Shown: positions 48,388 through 57,822 of the stretch, one piece after another
Numbering within the stretch: position 1 is the first letter of the stretch
How the letters are laid out: every line of letters begins with the position of its first letter
Source: VAZQ01 sp963721005
GTDB lineage: Bacteria > Pseudomonadota > Alphaproteobacteria > Rhizobiales > Xanthobacteraceae
Length of the DNA: 64,000 nucleotides
Assembly (NCBI GenBank): GCA_963721005.1
Contig: CAVRHR010000002.1
Span: 1-64,000 of the forward strand
Reading direction: 5' to 3'
Made by a program: the position numbers and the translations under genes
The notes under the pieces: generated by a model
Told to the model about the DNA's origin: nothing
The model's database searches: none
What the model saw: the letters and a program-made list of their open reading frames with translations, nothing else

Positions 48388-49338
48388 TCAAGCCCCATCC
48401 CCCAACAGCCCGCGAAAATACGCCACCGTGGCCGCAAGCCCCTCACCCAGCGCGACCGTCGGCTCCCAATTCAGCCGCTTCCTCGCCAGCCCGATGTCCG
48501 GGCATCTTTGCTTGGGATCGTCGCTCGGCAGCGGCTTGGAGACGATTTGCGAGCGCGATCCCACCAGCGCGATCACCCGCTCGGCCAGCTCCTTGATGGA
48601 GATTTCGTGCGGATTGCCGAGATTGACCGGACCGACCAGGTCGTTCGGCGCATCCATCAGGCGCACCAGGCCTTCGATCATATCCTCGACGAAGCAGAAG
48701 GAGCGGGTCTGGGCGCCGTCGCCATAGATCGTCAGGGCTTCGCCGCCCAGCGCCTGGACGATGAAGTTCGACACCACCCGCCCGTCGTTGGGCAGCATCC
48801 GGGGGCCGTAGGTGTTGAAGATGCGCGCCACCCGGATGTTAAGGCCGTGCTGGCGGTAGTAGTCGAAGAACAGCGTCTCGGCACAGCGCTTGGCCTCGTC
48901 GTAGCAGGCCCGGATGCCCACCGGATTGACATTGCCGGTGTAGGATTCCGGCTGCGGATGAATTGCGGGATCGCCATAGACTTCCGAGGTGGAGGCCTGC
49001 AGGATCTTGGCCTTCAGGCGCTTGGCCAAGCCCAGCATGTTGATCGCGCCGTGCACGGACGTTTTCGTGGTTTGGACCGGATCGCGCTGGTAGTGGATCG
49101 GCGATGCCGGGCAAGCCAGATTGTAGATCTCGTCGACCTCGACGTACAACGGAAAGGTAACGTCGTGGCGCATGACCTCGAAATAGGGATCGCCGATCAG
49201 ATGCGCGATATTCTCGCGCCGGCCGGTGTAGAAGTTGTCGACGCACAGGACCTCGCACTTCTGCTTCAGCAGCCGTTCGCACAGATGCGAGCCGAGGAAG
49301 CCGGCGCCGCCGGTGACGAGTATGCGTTTTCGGAGCAT
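48388..49338 (-). CDS. UDP-glucuronate decarboxylase (UDP-xylose synthase type)
   Basis: 316 residues. NAD-binding ILVTGGAGFLGSHLCERLL; UXS-type active site with STSEVYGDP (Ser/Thr), RACYDEAKRCAETLFFDYYR (Tyr and Lys of YxxxK) and RIFNTYGPRMLPNDGRVVSN. It converts UDP-glucuronate to UDP-xylose or its 4-keto intermediate, for surface glycans. Tail to tail with the fusion gene, 4 bp apart. Its 3' end has a broken second copy at 41.3 kb. A dTDP-glucose dehydratase-like activity is less likely given the YDEAK and NDGRVVSN motifs. Confidence 0.92.
   Translation of the reverse strand: MLRKRILVTGGAGFLGSHLCERLLKQKCEVLCVDNFYTGRRENIAHLIGDPYFEVMRHDVTFPLYVEVDEIYNLACPASPIHYQRDPVQTTKTSVHGAINMLGLAKRLKAKILQASTSEVYGDPAIHPQPESYTGNVNPVGIRACYDEAKRCAETLFFDYYRQHGLNIRVARIFNTYGPRMLPNDGRVVSNFIVQALGGEALTIYGDGAQTRSFCFVEDMIEGLVRLMDAPNDLVGPVNLGNPHEISIKELAERVIALVGSRSQIVSKPLPSDDPKQRCPDIGLARKRLNWEPTVALGEGLAATVAYFRGLLGDGA
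48435..48590. repeat. Direct repeat partner of 41274-41432
   Basis: The 3' region of the UDP-glucuronate decarboxylase gene is repeated, in the same orientation, about 7.2 kb to the left. The best-matched core is about 115 bp. The two copies bracket the whole methyltransferase-to-SDR cassette. Confidence 0.75.
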
Positions 49339-49484
49339 GGTTTGACCGCGCGACTGCCAGGGGTTGGCATCAGAAATTACCTATCCTGTGACGGCTCGCA
49401 AGGAAAGCTCCAAAGTTCGCCGGATCGCCGTCGGATCTGATGCGAGTCCCGGTTCGCTGGCTCCGGCGCCGGATTTGATGCGTA

Positions 49485-50055
49485 ATGCCGCCTGTGGCCA
49501 GCGAGGCCGGCCGGCGCGCCGTGGAGGCGTATTTGATCAGGGGCGGGCATCCGCGCCACGGTGACGCGCAAGGCGCGGTCGGCTACCAGGTCGACTACGC
49601 CCCGCCGCCGCGGCCACCGCGCGTGAGCATCCTGGTGCCGACGACCGGCGAGCCGTCATTGCTCGAAGCCTTGCCTGTCAATCGCTCTTGCGGCGCACCC
49701 GCTTACGAGAACTTCGAGGTGCTGATCCTGATCAACGCAGCCCACCGCCGGATTCCCGAGCGGGCGGCGCTGCTCGATCGTCTTGCCCGGCGACCCGCGC
49801 GTTCGCGTGCTCGACTATCCGGATCGTGCGTTCAACTATTCCTGGGTCAACAATCGGGGAGCCGAGAAGGCCACCGGCGAGGTCCTGTGCCTGCTCAATG
49901 ACGACACCGAGGTCAGGACCGCCGATTGGCTCGAGAAGCTGGTCGCCCGCGTGGCCCTCGACGGCGTGGCGGCAGCCGGGCCAATGCTGCTTTATCCCGC
50001 GGAGCGCCGCCGAGGCCCGATCGACCGCCATCCTGCCGAGCCGGCGCTTCCGTAA
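49485..50055 (+). pseudogene. Truncated GT2 glycosyltransferase
   Basis: Two frames give SILVPTTGEPSLLEALPVNR, then AYENFEVLILINAAHRR, and after a shift near 49785 RVRVLDYPDRAFNYSWVNNR, GEVLCLLNDDTEVRTADWLE and GVAAAGPMLLYPAERRR. This is the N-terminal half of a GT2 domain, close to the second GT2 of the giant gene (both have LNNDTEV/LNDDTEV). The acceptor-side half is missing and the frame closes at 50055. It lies just before gmd. Probably a dead fragment. Confidence 0.7.
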
Positions 50056-50166
50056 TCGTCCGGCGCGTGCTATCGTCAACGGCTTCCCGGCCATCATTCA
50101 TTCTGCGCATGACCTCGTCCGGCATGCTCCCGCGGCGGAAATTTCCCAAAACCCAAGCTGAGCAGC

Positions 50167-51184
50167 ATGCCGCGTCGCGCCCTCATCCTCGGCATCTCGG
50201 GACAGGATGGAGCCTATCTGGCGCGCTTGCTGCTGGGCCGCGGCTACGAGGTCCACGGCACCTCGCGCGACGCCCAGGTCGCCCGCTTCGACGGGCTCGC
50301 GGCGCTCGGCATCCGCGATGCGGTGCGGCTGTCGTCGACCTCGCCGGTGGATTTCCATTCGGTCGCCCAGGCGATCGAGCGCGCCGGGCCGGACGAGATC
50401 TACAATCTGGCCGCACAGTCTTCGGTCGCGCTGTCGTTCACCCAGCCGGGCGAGACCATCGACAGCATCATCAAGGGCACGCTCACGCTGCTCGAGGCGA
50501 TGCGGCTCGTCTGCCCGAAGGCGCGCTTCTACAATGCCGGCTCCTCGGAATGCTTCGGCAACACCAACGGCCAGCCGGCCGACGAGACGACCGCGTTCCG
50601 GCCGAAAAGTCCTTACGGGGTCGCCAAGGCGGCGGCGGTTTCCCTGGTGGCGAACTACCGGGAATCCTATGGTCTGTTCGCCTGCTCGGGCCTGCTCTTC
50701 AACCATGAGTCGCCGCTGCGGCCCGACCGATTCGTGACCCGCAAGATCACCCGGGCGGCGAGCCGGATCGCCCAGGGGAGCGGCGAGCGCCTCACGCTCG
50801 GCGACCTGTCGATCTGCCGGGACTGGGGCTGGGCGCCCGACTATGTCGACGCCATGTGGCGCATGCTCCAGCAGGATCGGCCGGAGGATTTCGTGGTCGC
50901 CTCCGGGGTGTCGCACTCGCTGCAGGAATTCGTGACGGCGGCGTTCGGATGACGCAGGGCTCGACTGGCGCGATCATGTCGACCGCGACCTCTCGCTCGC
51001 GCGCCCCGCCGATATCGATCGTTCGCTCGGAAATCCGTCGAAGGCGGCGCGATTGCTCGGCTGGCGGCCTAAGGTCGATTTTGCCGAGATCGTGGCGCGG
51101 ATGGTTTGCGCCGAGCGCGAAGGGCCACGCGGTGTCAGTAACGCAAAGTCGGCCGTGAAAGCCGAGCATCGGGGTTCCGCCTAG
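50167..51184 (+). CDS. gmd: GDP-mannose 4,6-dehydratase (one apparent frameshift)
   Basis: About 338 residues joined. Starts MPRRALILGISGQDGAYLAR (GxxGxxG NADP loop), then IYNLAAQSSVALSFTQPGET, FYNAGSSECFGNTNGQPADE, SPYGVAKAAAVSLVANYRES (catalytic YxxxK), NHESPLRPDRFVTRKI and LGDLSICRDWGWAPDYVDAM, all Gmd hallmarks. A shift near 50948 separates the last 75 residues (DWRDHVDRDLSLARPADIDR, LGWRPKVDFAEIVARM). It converts GDP-mannose to GDP-4-keto-6-deoxymannose, precursor of fucose, rhamnose or perosamine. The 3' end overlaps the convergent ATPase gene by 50 nt. Confidence 0.9.
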
Positions 51185-51993
51185 CCGCGGCTAGTGCGGC
51201 ACCGCAACCAAAGCGGTCGGGCGCCGCACCCTCCGTCAGGGACGACGCGCCGCGCATCTTCTGGTAGGCCTCCAGCACCGCGCCGACCTCGCCAAACTCG
51301 ACCAGGCGTCCTTGATGCAGCCAGATCGCCTTGTTGCACAATCTGCGGATGATCGCCTCCGCATGGGTGGCGACGACCAGGATGCGGGACTGCTGCGCGA
51401 GGTTTTCCAGGCGGGCGAAGGCCTTCTGAAAAAAGATGGCGTCGCCGGCGCCGATCGCCTCGTCGATCAGAAGGATATCGGGGTCGCGCGCGGTGGCGAT
51501 CGCGAAGGCGAGCCGCAGCAGCATCCCGGCCGAATAGGTCCGGATCGGCATGTCCAGGTAGCTGCCGAGCTCGGTGAACGCCGCGATCTCCTGCCCGCGG
51601 CTTTGCAGCTCGTCGCGGGCCAGGCCCCAGAACAGGCCGCAGATCCGGATGTTCTCGTAGCCGGTGGCGTCCGGATTCATGCCCAGCGTCAGGTCGAACA
51701 GCGGCGAGATGTGGCCCTCCACCCGGACCGAGCCGGCCGAGGGCGGATAGGCGCCCGACAAGCACGCGCAGCAGCGTCGTCTTGCCCGACCCGTTGACGC
51801 CGACGAGGCCGATGCGGTCGCCCTCGCGCGCCTCGAAGCTCACATCGTTGAGCGCATGGACCACGAGATTATGGCCGCTGCGGGCGAACTGGCCGCCGAC
51901 GGTGCTGGCGAGCAGCAGCTTGCGAATCGAGGAGCCGGCCACGTCATAGACCGGTATGTCGATCGACAAATTGGCGACGCTTATGCTTGTCAT
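51135..51993 (-). CDS. Polysaccharide ABC exporter ATPase, Wzt/KpsT type (one apparent frameshift)
   Basis: Begins MTSISVANLSIDIPVYD at 51993. Walker A is GLVGVNGSGKTTLLRVL; a shift near 51760 leads to GSVRVEGHISPLFDLTLGMN, the typical Wzt/TagH-like region, signature RTYSAGMLLRLAFAIA, Walker B DPDILLIDEAIGAGD, and H-loop LVVATHAEAI. About 285 residues, without the C-terminal carbohydrate-binding domain of long Wzt forms. It energises export of a lipid-linked glycan through the permease encoded just upstream (13 bp). Transcribed from the minus strand towards gmd. Confidence 0.88.
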
Positions 51994-52006
51994 GCCGATC
52001 GCTGCG

Positions 52007-52869
52007 CTATATCCAATAGACGATCCGCAGCGACACCCGGCGGAACAACGCCATCGCGGCGATGAAGCCGACGGCGACGGTGGCCACCGCGACGATCCAG
52101 GACAGCAGTCTCGGGCTGCCGGCCCAACAGCGGCGCCCGCACGACCTCGACCAGATGGTAGATCGGGTTGATCTCGGCGATCAGCGGCGCATCGCCCAGC
52201 GCTTTCGCCTGCCAGATGATCGGGGTGCTGAAAAACACGACCTGCAGCAGGTTGGCGACGATTTGCGGGACATCGTAGAAGCGCGTGCTCAAGATGGCGA
52301 TCACGATCCCCAGCCAGATGCTGTTGAGAAAGAGCAGCACCAGCCCGGGCAGCACCAGCAGCATCGCCGGATGCGGCTTCCACCCCGAAGATGATGGCGA
52401 CCGGCACGAAAATCACGAATGTGTGCGCAAACACGATGAAATTGCGCCAGACGACCCGCAGGACATGGATCGAGAATGCCCCCTTCGACTGCTTGATGAT
52501 TCCGGCACTGGCGGTGAACGCCGTGCAGCATTCGTTGGCGCTCGAGGAGATGAAGCCCCAAACGATGAAACCGACGCAAAGGAACGGCAGGTACTCCTTG
52601 AGCTCGGTATGGAACACGCGGCCGTAGATCACCCCCAGCGTGCCGACCAGGATGGCCATGCTCAGCGTGATCCAGATCGGGCCGAGGACGGAGCGGCGGT
52701 AGCGCTGCCGAATATCCTGCCAGCCGAGCGTCGACCACATGGGCCAAGCCCGCAGGCCCACGTAGAGGTCGTGGCCGAGCGTCTCGCGCGCCCCCGCCAC
52801 CCAGTGATGGGTGGTTCGCTCGTCGCCCAGCGACGTACGGCCGGCTCCCCGCGGCGTTGATTGCGACAT
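52007..52869 (-). CDS. Polysaccharide ABC exporter permease, Wzm/KpsM type (two apparent frameshifts)
   Basis: The ATG at 52869 gives a 45-residue N-terminus, then the ABC2 permease start GWQDIRQRYRRSVLGPIWIT, and helices ILVGTLGVIYGRVF, LPFLCVGFIVWGFISSSANE. After a shift near 52370: LLVLPGLVLLFLNSIWLGIV, DVPQIVANLLQVVFFSTPII, AEINPIYHLVEVVRAPLLGR. A last shift near 52110 leads to VAVATVAVGFIAAMALFRRV and the stop at 52007. About 287 residues, six helices. It moves O-antigen or capsule across the inner membrane. Confidence 0.87.
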
Positions 52870-53052
52870 CCCACCCTCGTTCGCCCGCCCCCGGACGCTG
52901 CCCCAATAGCGCAAGGGCAGCGCAAACTAGGAGCCTTTGTGGCCGCGGGCAACCGCAGCGGCGGTTTCCCGTCGCAACAGGATTGGCTACCAATTCGGTG
53001 GCCCACATGCGCGCAGTGTCGGCAGCTTCGGGACGCAGGATCGAGGACGGGG

Positions 53053-54049
53053 ATGGAGAGCCGGAAAGTCGCCCCTGGCGTCAGCGTCCTGGTCGTAAAC
53101 TACAATGCCGGCCACAATCTCGGCAGAACCCTGCAGGGACTTGCGGCCCAGACATTCCGCGACTTCGAGGCCCTGGTGCTCGACAATGCCTCGGGCGACG
53201 ATTCGGCCGCCCTGGCACAATCTCTGATTGTCGATGATTTACGGTTCTCGTTCAAGCGCCTCGGCGAGAACGTCGGCTTCGCCGCCGGCAACAACCTCCT
53301 GGCGGCCGCCGCCCGCGGCCCCTGGCTCGCGCTGCTCAATCCCGATGCGGTCCCGGCTCCGGACTGGCTCGAGCGGCTGATGGAGGCGACGCGGCGGCAT
53401 CCGGCCGCCGCCATGTTCGGCTCAACTCAGCTCGATGCCGCCGATCCGCTTCGCCTCGACGGCGCCGGCGATCACTATCTCGCCATCGGGCTGCCCTGGC
53501 GTGGGGGGTACGGTTGGCCGCTGGCGGCGCTTCCCCCGGAAGGCGAGGTATTCGCCCCCTGCGCGGCCGCCTGTCTGATCCGTGCCGACGTATTTCGCGA
53601 TGCCAACGGGTTCGACGAACGGTTCTTCTGCTACGTGGAGGATGTCGATCTGGCGTTTCGCCTGCGCCTGCAGGGCCACCATTGCATCCAGGTGCGCTCG
53701 GCGGTCGTCAGCCACGTCGGCGGTGCATCGAGCGGCGGTAAAGGCTCCGACCTTCGCCCGCCGGTACGGAACCCGCAACCTGATGTGGTGTTTCGTCAAA
53801 TGCATGCCGCCGGCGCTGTTCTGGCCGCTGCTGCCGCTGCATGTCCTGGCATTGGCCTTCCTCATGCTGAAGGCGATCGCAACCGGGAAGGCGTTTCCGG
53901 TCGGGACCGGGATCGTCGAGGGGGTTGCCGGCCTGCCCTCGATATGGTCCTCCCGACGCAGCTTGCAGCGGGCTCGACGCGCAGGGTGGGGCCGGATCGC
54001 AGCCGCATTGACGTGGAATCCCCTGACCTATCTGCGGCGAGCCCCATAA
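53053..54049 (+). CDS. GT2 glycosyltransferase, rhamnosyltransferase-like (one apparent frameshift)
   Basis: The ATG at 53053. GT2 motifs: VSVLVVNYNAGHNLGRTLQG, ALVLDNASGDDSAA, GENVGFAAGNNLLAAAA, LALLNPDAVPAPDWLERLME (DXD-type NPDA), then FDERFFCYVEDVDLAFRLRL, the ED-D acceptor motif of WbbL-like enzymes. A shift near 53755 leads to the C-terminal membrane-associating tail (PPALFWPLLPLHVLALAFLM). About 332 residues. Divergent from the exporter permease gene. Confidence 0.88.
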
Positions 54050-54207
54050 AGCCGGGGATATGGTCTGGAATCTTCTGGTGCGGCATGACTGCCACACTGC
54101 CCAGGAAAACGCCCTTCGGCTCCCGGGCAGCCAAGGGATCCAATTGCCTGCCAGGGAGCGAATTGGTAACGATTTCTGGTGGGAGATTCGCGAAGGGGGA
54201 CTGGGGC

Positions 54208-55240
54208 GTGGAGTTCGTCAAGCGGACATGCACGGCGAACGGCGACCGTTTTACTGAATCCCACCGCCGGGATGGGCCGGCGGCTTGTCCGAAGGTGTCC
54301 GCTGTCACGGTCACCTATTATACGGGACCGGTCCTTTCGGCCTGCATCGATGGTCTGCTGGCGCAGCCCGAGCTCGGCGAATTGATCATCGTCATCAATG
54401 GGGCCGACCGCGAGACCCGGTCCCAGCTCGCGGCGCGCGCCAACGCCGACAATCGAATCCGGCTGATCGATCCCGGCCACAATTCGGGCTTCGCCCCTGG
54501 ATGCAATCTCGGGGCCGCGGCCGCAAAATACGATTACGTCGCCTTCGTCAATCCCGACTGCACGTTGGCGCCCAACACCTTCGCCCCGGTCCTGGATGTG
54601 TTCGCGCGGCAACCGAACGCCCGGCTCGTCGGCGGAAGGCTGCAGCACCCGGATGGCCGCGAGCAAAGAGGCGGCCGGCGTGAGTTCCTGACGCCTTGGC
54701 ACGCGTTCGTCGAGGTGACGCGAACTCGACCTGTTCTTCCCACATCATCCGCACTTCCGGCGGCTCAACATGCTGGCCAAGTCGCTGATGTTGGAGCCCA
54801 CGGTCGTGCCCGTCGTCAGCGGCGCCTTCATGATGATGCAAAAGGACTACTTCGATCGCATCGGCGGAATGGACGAGAACTTCTTCCTGCATTGCGACGA
54901 CCTGGATCTGTGCCTGCGCGTGCATCAGCACCGCGGCGAGGTCTGGTACGCCGGCAACGTGCCGATCACCCACTATCGCAGCACCAGCGACGTGCCGCGC
55001 CTGATCGTGGAATGGCACAAGACGCGCAGTTGCTGCTATTATTTCAAGAAGCATTTCCAAGCGACCTACCCGTGGTGGACGCTGTCTGCGCTGTCGGCGG
55101 TATTGTGGGCGCGATTTCTCCTGATCGCCGCGCGGTTGCTGCCGAGCGACCTGGAGAAGATTTCCGACATGCGGGCGAGGGAGAGCCTCGAGGGCTGGAA
55201 CGCCGCCGCGGCGGAGAGATCCGGCCTGCCGCGCGCCTGA
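54208..55240 (+). CDS. GT2 glycosyltransferase (one apparent frameshift)
   Basis: The GTG at 54208 follows AGGGGGA; no better ATG exists in frame. Motifs: VSAVTVTYYTGPVLSACIDG, ELIIVINGAD, NRIRLIDPGHNSGFAPGCNL, YVAFVNPDCTLAPNTFAPVL. A shift near 54725 leads to FFPHHPHFRRLNMLAKSLML, MMMQKDYFDRIGGMDENFFL, DDLDLCLRVHQHRGEVWYAG, and a C-terminal membrane helix (WTLSALSAVLWARFLLIAAR). About 343 residues. Same WbbL-like class as its upstream neighbour, with which it is probably co-transcribed. Confidence 0.86.
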
Positions 55241-55347
55241 CGCCGGCGCAGCTTGAACGGCTCGCCCCGCCTTTCCATATTGTGGGTGGGTTGCATGCAG
55301 CGGGTCCGGCGCAATTCGTCCCCCCGCCGAAACACAGGTGGAACGTC

Positions 55348-55770
55348 GTGAGCGAAGATCTGAAATACCAATTGCGGCTGACCTTGAAGGACGGGTTCGC
55401 GCAAACCGCGCGAGACAACCCGGGCGATGCTTCGATCACCCCCCTAACCAGCATTCTGAACCGTCATGACGCGGCGCTGAAATGCCAGTTCGATGCCTTT
55501 GCGGGCTACGTCAGCGAGGCCGAGGCCAACGGCATCGACAAATATCCGCTCTATGAATGGACCAAAGTGACCGTGGACGACCCGGTCAAGAAGGAAAAAT
55601 ACATTAAGTCTTTTTCGCTATATGTCGGCGGTCGGGAGGTCTACGAGAAGGATAAGGCGGAGGCGCTCGAGACCGAGCTCAAGCCGCTGGTCGGGGGACC
55701 GATCGTGGCGCAGATGTTCAAGTACGATACCGATCCGGCCAACAGCCCGCAGCCGCCGAAAAAACACTGA
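55348..55770 (+). CDS. Hypothetical soluble protein
   Basis: 140 residues from a GTG at 55348 with AGGTGGA upstream. Begins VSEDLKYQLRLTLKDGFAQT, contains SILNRHDAALKCQFDAFAGY and KYIKSFSLYVGGREVYEKDK, and ends in a Lys/His tail. Helical and charged, no signal peptide or membrane segment. It sits 107 bp after the GT2 gene in the same direction. No family recognised. Confidence 0.6.
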   Translation: MSEDLKYQLRLTLKDGFAQTARDNPGDASITPLTSILNRHDAALKCQFDAFAGYVSEAEANGIDKYPLYEWTKVTVDDPVKKEKYIKSFSLYVGGREVYEKDKAEALETELKPLVGGPIVAQMFKYDTDPANSPQPPKKH

Positions 55771-55808
55771 GGAGCCTTCGCACTGGTTTTATGCGGCGTT
55801 ACCCATCG

Positions 55809-56105
55809 TTGGAAGCATTAAGTTGATCGATGGGAATTCCGGCGTTCGCGGAGCGCTTGCCGTCGGGCTTCCGCAAAATTCGCCGTGCGGCCCGGACGCT
55901 CACGCGCTGCGCCCCTGGCTTCGAGCTCGGCCGCGATGATCCCTTGCAGCTGTTTCAGGAGTCCTTTGCCGGTGACCTGCGTGGCATAATAACCCTCCAA
56001 GCACAGCTTTTTTCTGATCTCGTCGACGGATTGGCACTCGCCTGACTTTGCCAGTTGGAAGGCCCGTTCAAGTTCCGTGGGACGGGTATCCATGTCGCTC
56101 TGCTC
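55809..56105. repeat. Direct repeat, copy 1 (small hypothetical gene with flanks)
   Basis: About 300 bp resembling 58981-59280 in the same orientation, including non-coding flank: both carry AGTTGATCGATGG and CGGCGTTCGCGGAGCGCTT near the left end and CCATGTCGCT at the right. It covers the whole small minus-strand gene. Confidence 0.85.
55818..56093 (-). CDS. Small hypothetical protein, paralog of the 58.97 kb gene
   Basis: 91 residues from the Met at 56093 (MDTRPTELERAFQLAKSGEC), chosen to match the start of its paralog. Shared core with the copy at 58971: AFQLA.SGEC.SVDEIRKKL and GYYATQVTGKGLL.QLQ.II. The pattern suggests an N-terminal helical hairpin with a Gly-Tyr-Tyr turn; the C-terminus is Arg-rich. 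No catalytic signature. Function unknown, possibly nucleic-acid or protein binding. Confidence 0.7.
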   Translation of the reverse strand: MDTRPTELERAFQLAKSGECQSVDEIRKKLCLEGYYATQVTGKGLLKQLQGIIAAELEARGAARERPGRTANFAEARRQALRERRNSHRST

Positions 56106-56185
56106 GCTACTTGGCGCTTCCAATCACCCGGAAACAACCTGGACTGCAACACACGACACATGCATCGCGGTTCCTGTGAACTCCC

Positions 56186-56377
56186 CTATGCGACCAGTAG
56201 CATCGTTTCGGTGTCGGCAATGGTTTCGAAACAGCAGTCGCATTCGCAACAGCGCCAGGCATGACGAACTTGCCGCTCATTGCGATACTCGGACCTTTCG
56301 GGCGCAATCAGTTCATTGCTGCAGCGCACGCAGTTTACGCCGAAACTGAAGCGCCGAGTGGGTATCGCGGTCGGCAA
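56186..56377 (-). CDS. Small zinc-ribbon-like protein
   Basis: 63 residues from a TTG at 56377, chosen because AGGGAG lies 5-6 bases upstream and the longer frame has no motif. Contains GVNCVRCSNELIAPERSEYR and RCCECDCCFETIAD: a CxxC pair and a Cys cluster spaced like a zinc ribbon. Similar small proteins are common in bradyrhizobia. No partner is apparent. Role unknown. Confidence 0.6.
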   Translation of the reverse strand: MPTAIPTRRFSFGVNCVRCSNELIAPERSEYRNERQVRHAWRCCECDCCFETIADTETMLLVA

Positions 56378-56707
56378 TGTAATCTCCCTGTTTGGCTTGG
56401 CATACCGCGTAGAGGTAACAGATTTATGGCATCGAACTTCGCTATTTGCGATAAACTCGCTATTTCCGGTCAAAGGCAACGGCGAACATATGACATGGCG
56501 AATTACGAGGGCGCGGCGCGGTGGGCCGAGAAACAAGCCAAATCGAAGAGACCCAAAGCGGCATGAAATCGGAAATGCGGCACTCCGCACTTTAGAGTGA
56601 CTGGGATGGCGCTCTGAATGCGAACCACCATATCCGCCCAGTAGACGGGACGGCATGCAGTAGTGGGTTGTCGTCCCGAGATCGAAGCCCTGGCCAGACC
56701 CGCCCCC

Positions 56708-56738
56708 CCGACGGCCACGGCCGGGGCTTTTTTTCCCG
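56708..56738 (+). terminator. Possible rho-independent terminator
   Basis: A G/C-rich imperfect hairpin (CCCCGACGGCCACGGCCGGGG) followed by CTTTTTTTC. The stem contains mismatches. It would stop transcription entering the next small gene from the left, although no gene on this strand ends just before it. Confidence 0.4.
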
Positions 56739-56774
56739 CTTTGAATTTCCTCCACACTTTGCAAGGAGACACCA

Positions 56775-56969
56775 ATGCCTAAGGATATGCACCAAAAAGC
56801 CGCCGAACATCCTGAGCAGACCGCGAAGGCTCATCGGACCGCAGCGGAGCAGCACGGCAGTAACGATCATGTGAGTGCAAAGAAGCAATAGGCTCAAGCG
56901 GCGGAAAAGCCGAAGGCAGCTCACGAGCATTCTACGCAGGCAAATAACAAGAGCCAGCAGCAGAAATAG
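56775..56969 (+). pseudogene. Small His/Gln/Ala-rich protein gene split by an in-frame TAG
   Basis: The ATG at 56775 follows AAGGAGA. It reads MPKDMHQKAAEHPEQTAKAH, then RTAAEQHGSNDHVSAKKQ, then TAG at 56889-56891. The same frame continues AQAAEKPKAAHEHSTQANNK and SQQQK to a second TAG at 56967. Both halves have the same composition, and their order fits known small rhizobial proteins with repeated AEH/AHxHS units. So the amber codon probably interrupts a 64-residue gene. A terminator follows. Either a truncated but expressed 38-residue peptide or a pseudogene. Confidence 0.6.
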
Positions 56970-56980
56970 TCTACCAAGGA

Positions 56981-57016
56981 TAGGCGGCCTCGACGTTGGT
57001 CGGGGCCGCTTTTTGA
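56981..57016 (+). terminator. Rho-independent terminator
   Basis: GGCGGCCTCGAC, loop near GTTG, GTCGGGGCCGC, then TTTTTG. The stem of about 10 pairs has one bulge. It lies 12 bases after the small His/Gln-rich gene. Confidence 0.75.
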
Positions 57017-57309
57017 ATTAAGCATCTGTGATAGTTGCCGCAGCTTGGCACTTTAGTTGATATGGGCCACCTCGAATCTACATTACCGCGTGGAATACGG
57101 ACGCTGCAAACCACCAGAACCTATACAGGCCAAAGCCAGCAGGCCGCCGAGCGCAAGTCTGCGAATGCGCATGGGTTCCTCTCTCGGTTGGCTCCCAACA
57201 CCAATTTGATGGTTGTCGCGCTAGCAAACAAAGCGAGTCCTGGGCTAAGGACCCTCCTTCTTCCGATCGTCTCAGTTGGCAGCCTGCCGACATTATTGGT
57301 GGCCGGTGA
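57017..57309. other. Intergenic stretch
   Basis: About 290 bases, no supported gene. Confidence 0.35.
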
Positions 57310-57609
57310 TCATGCCCGATGGGTCACCCGTTGGAGAACGTTAAGAAGCAGGCTGAGGTTTGGAGAGCGGGTAAGATGTGTTGGCGTCGGCGTCTTGGCG
57401 AGTAGCCAGTCCGCAAGAGATAGGAGGTCTTGCCCTCTTTGCTCGAACTGCTTTGCTGCCAGCGCGATTTGCTCATCGCTCGCCCTTGAAAGAACGCTCC
57501 CATTCGGCAACGGGTGATCGAGCAAGGTGACCGTACCCTCTCCGAGCGCTTGTTCAAAAGCCATTTCCTTTAGATCGTATGCGGCCCAATCAATAGCAAT
57601 CTTTGCCAT
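57310..57609 (-). CDS. Hypothetical protein
   Basis: 99 residues from the ATG at 57609, which has GGAG upstream. Begins MAKIAIDWAAYDLKEMAFEQ, contains ASDEQIALAAKQFEQRGQDL (amphipathic helix) and LADWLLAKTPTPTHL. Acidic, helical, no membrane segment. No family recognised. Neighbours are other small unknown genes. Confidence 0.5.
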   Translation of the reverse strand: MAKIAIDWAAYDLKEMAFEQALGEGTVTLLDHPLPNGSVLSRASDEQIALAAKQFEQRGQDLLSLADWLLAKTPTPTHLTRSPNLSLLLNVLQRVTHRA

Positions 57610-57822
57610 TGTTCTTCTCCGCTCCTCGGTCATGGGATCGGCGCACTGACGCGCAGAACGAATCCATCCGGAGACAGATGATGACACACGAAGGAGCGCG
57701 GCCAGAGGTACAATAAGGCCTCAGCGGGGCCAACATCTGGATAGATCCTTAGGTCTTTGGGACACGTGCCCGGCGTTCCTTCTTTTGGCGCTTCGGCTTA
57801 GGAACCGTCGCACCTGCCGACG

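Noticed and set aside
52861..55770. One 969-aa gene from 52.9 to 55.8 kb
   Set aside because: It strings together parts of two GT2 genes and a hypothetical gene that happen to share a frame because of two shifts; each has its own start and stop.
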